Shown: positions 62,343 to 64,000 of the stretch, piece by piece
How positions within the stretch are numbered: the first letter of the stretch is position 1
Layout: each line of letters begins with the position of its first letter
NCBI GenBank assembly: GCA_016000265.1
Contig: JAECRL010000006.1
Location: 62,001-126,000 of the forward strand
DNA length: 64,000 nucleotides
Direction: 5' to 3'
DNA from: Burkholderiales bacterium
Lineage (GTDB): Bacteria; Pseudomonadota; Gammaproteobacteria; Burkholderiales; Burkholderiaceae_C
Position numbers and translations under genes: made by a program
The notes under the pieces: generated by a model
Databases searched by the model: none
What the model was told of the DNA's origin: nothing
What the model saw: the letters and a program-made list of their open reading frames with translations, nothing else

Positions 62343-62963
62343 TCAGGCCTGCGGCGGTGCGGTGTCGGCGAAGCTGGGGCGTTGCGCCAGCTTGTCGGCC
62401 AGCCGGGCCAGGTTGGGGTGGTCGGCGCGCCAGTCGATGTCGGGGAAACGGAAGTCCAGGTAGCCCAAAGCGCAGCCGGTGGCGATGTCGGCCAGGCTGT
62501 GGTGGTTGCCGGTGCACCAGGCGCGATCACCCAGGCCTTGACCCATGGCCTTGACGCTGGCGTGCACCTTGGTGAGCTGGCGGTCGATCCAGGCCTGGCT
62601 GCGCTGGGCTTCGGAGCGCCCGGGCCAGGTGGCTTCCAGGCGGGCGAGGATGGCGGCGTCCATCAGGCCGTCGGCCAGGGCCTCCCAGGTGCGCACTTCC
62701 ACGCGCTCGCGTCCACCCAGCGGGATGAGCTTGCCCACGGGCGAGAGGGTGTCGACGTACTCGACGATGACGCGCGAGTCGAAGATGGCCTCGCCGCCTT
62801 CCATGACCAGGCAGGGCACCTTGCCCAGCGGGTTGGACGCCAGGATGGTGCTGTCGGGTGACCACACGTCTTCCACCACGAACTTGTAGTCGAGTTTTTT
62901 CTCGGCCAGCACGACGCGCACCTTGCGGACAAAGGGGCTGCTGAGGGATCCGATCAGTTTCAT
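62343..62963 (-). CDS. glutathione S-transferase family protein
   Basis: A 206-aa GST of the YibF-like class. N-terminal thioredoxin-fold domain with LIGSLSSPFVRKVRVVLAEK (Ser in the catalytic position), NPLGKVPCLVMEGGEAIFDSRVIVEYVD; C-terminal helical domain with NHHSLADIATGCALGYLDFRFP. It converges on the gltB-like gene and diverges from the DUF898 gene. Confidence 0.92.
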   Translation of the reverse strand: MKLIGSLSSPFVRKVRVVLAEKKLDYKFVVEDVWSPDSTILASNPLGKVPCLVMEGGEAIFDSRVIVEYVDTLSPVGKLIPLGGRERVEVRTWEALADGLMDAAILARLEATWPGRSEAQRSQAWIDRQLTKVHASVKAMGQGLGDRAWCTGNHHSLADIATGCALGYLDFRFPDIDWRADHPNLARLADKLAQRPSFADTAPPQA

Positions 62964-63108
62964 TGTGTGTCGTGATGTGTGTCTGTCGGGGATTTTATCC
63001 GTCGCCCGTGACCACCGGTGGGCGACCGGGGCATGACCCCAGGAACCACCCCATACGGGGGAGGCCTGGGTGCCCAGGAGGATGCATCCCATTACATTTG
63101 TCGCCGTT

Positions 63109-64000
63109 ATGAACACTCCAAGCGTCCGTTCGGCGACGCGCAGGGGCCTGCCTCGACTGCCGGGCGGTGCCGTCGACACCTGGCCGGTGCAGTTCTCGGG
63201 GGACGCCGACGATTACGCCGCGATCTGGCTGCAGGGCGCGATCTTGAGCCTGTTGTCGCTCGGGCTGTACCTGCCCTGGGCGCGCTTGCGTTGCCGCCGC
63301 TACCTGTTGCAGCACACCCGCGTGGCGGGCCAGAGCGTGGACGACCACGGCTCGCCCCTGCCCATGCTGGTGCGCCAGCTGCTGGCCTGCAGCCTGGCGG
63401 GCGCGGTGGCCCTGGCGGCCCAGGGCTCGCCGCTCATGGGCCTGTTGGCCCTCACGCTGGGCCTGCTGTCCTGGCCGCTGTTGTGGCTGGCGGGGGTTTC
63501 GCACCGGGCCAACCGGCTGAGTTGGGGCAACCGGCCCCTGGGGCTGCAAGGGTGCGTGGCCGGTGTGTACCGGGCCTGGGGGCCGCCTCTGCTCGCGGTG
63601 ACGGGGTTGCTGTGGTCAGCCTGGGGGCTGCACCGGGTCGGGGTCGGGGTCGGGCCCGCGGCCTGGGCGGTGTGGGGCCTGGCCGGGGGGCTGTGCGCCT
63701 TGAGCGTGCCGCCCGCCGTCTGGCGCCTGTGGCACTGGCGGCAAAGCCACGCGCGACTGGGGCCCTTGCGGTTGCGGTGGCAGGCGTCGCGCCGATCGGT
63801 CTGGGCGCTGTGCTGCCAGGTGCTGGCCCGCGGGGCCTTGATGGGGTTGATGTGGTTGGGCCTGCTCGCGCTGGCGCTGGCGGGCGCTCGCCTGTCGGGC
63901 GGGGCCGTGCCGCTGACGTGGGTGTGGGTTGCGGCCGCGCTGGCGGCCGTGTTGCTGGCCTTGCTGCAGTGGTGGCAGTGGCAGGCGCGCCGGTTTCGCC
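63109..64000 (+). CDS. DUF898 (YjgN-like) membrane protein, truncated by window end
   Basis: At least 297 residues with many hydrophobic helices. The DUF898 hallmark is seen as VQFSGDADDYAAIWLQGAIL followed by SLGLYLPWARLRCRRYLLQHT and DDHGSPLPMLVRQLLA; the latter two correspond to the LGIYSPWAKVR and FDYHG signatures. Two half-repeats of helices are visible. Function unknown; membrane location clear. An in-frame ATG at 63082 with an abutting AGGAGG is the alternative start. The frame is open to the window edge. Confidence 0.85.
   Translation, partial: MNTPSVRSATRRGLPRLPGGAVDTWPVQFSGDADDYAAIWLQGAILSLLSLGLYLPWARLRCRRYLLQHTRVAGQSVDDHGSPLPMLVRQLLACSLAGAVALAAQGSPLMGLLALTLGLLSWPLLWLAGVSHRANRLSWGNRPLGLQGCVAGVYRAWGPPLLAVTGLLWSAWGLHRVGVGVGPAAWAVWGLAGGLCALSVPPAVWRLWHWRQSHARLGPLRLRWQASRRSVWALCCQVLARGALMGLMWLGLLALALAGARLSGGAVPLTWVWVAAALAAVLLALLQWWQWQARRFR

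Overview
The window reads as chromosomal DNA of a high-GC betaproteobacterium of the order Burkholderiales. Evidence: Comamonas/Bordetella-type trimeric porins, a hemin operon of the Burkholderiales kind, a PEP-CTERM protein (common in the Rubrivivax/Leptothrix/Aquabacterium group), an hpf-ptsN-hprK cluster, and MetX/MetW behind a SAM-II-like riboswitch. I see no rRNA, tRNA, CRISPR array, insertion sequence or prophage. Genes are dense, and ATGA or TGATG start/stop overlaps are frequent.

Layout. 1-9.7 kb is a metal region. It holds the start of a Fur-controlled siderophore receptor with an unusual structured leader, an Alx/TerC manganese exporter behind a yybP-ykoY riboswitch, and a complete hemin operon (small protein, PEP-CTERM protein, hmuR, S, T, U, V) driven from a near-perfect Fur box. 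9.7-21.1 kb is mostly housekeeping: bepA-like protease, moaC, a PglL/Wzy-type ligase, hpf, ptsN, hprK, fur, bamE, dapB, an ExbB/ExbD pair and AMP nucleosidase. 21.2-26.1 kb has an orphan HigA-type antitoxin, a Crp/Fnr regulator, purT, and a histidine kinase paired with a BetR-HTH/receiver protein. 26.1-31.5 kb has a candidate small RNA, an NMT1/THI5-type ABC importer, a porin, an MTA/SAH nucleosidase and a DUF962 protein. 31.5-39.2 kb is a two-component system divergent from a tripartite heavy-metal RND efflux operon, followed by a GDT1-family cation exporter and ssb.

40.7-49.7 kb is one chemotaxis operon: a receptor-like protein with a CheZ-like C-terminal motif, cheY, a STAS protein, cheA, a PAS-type receptor, cheW, cheR, cheD and cheB. 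49.8-56.8 kb has a glutamine amidotransferase, TetR divergent from a carotenoid oxygenase, a thioesterase, a second chemoreceptor and recQ. 57.1-58.5 kb has the major porin and, just after its terminator, a candidate sigma-54-dependent small RNA. 58.6-60.5 kb is metX-metW behind a SAM-II-like aptamer and intrinsic terminator. The right end carries a GltB-like FMN protein, a GST and a truncated DUF898 membrane protein.

The most interesting material is regulatory RNA. It comprises a closed multi-branch leader with a terminator-like stem on the siderophore receptor mRNA, two apparently protein-free transcription units, and two recognisable riboswitches. Protein-level oddities are the PEP-CTERM protein inside the hemin operon and the DxxxQ motif at the end of the first chemotaxis gene.
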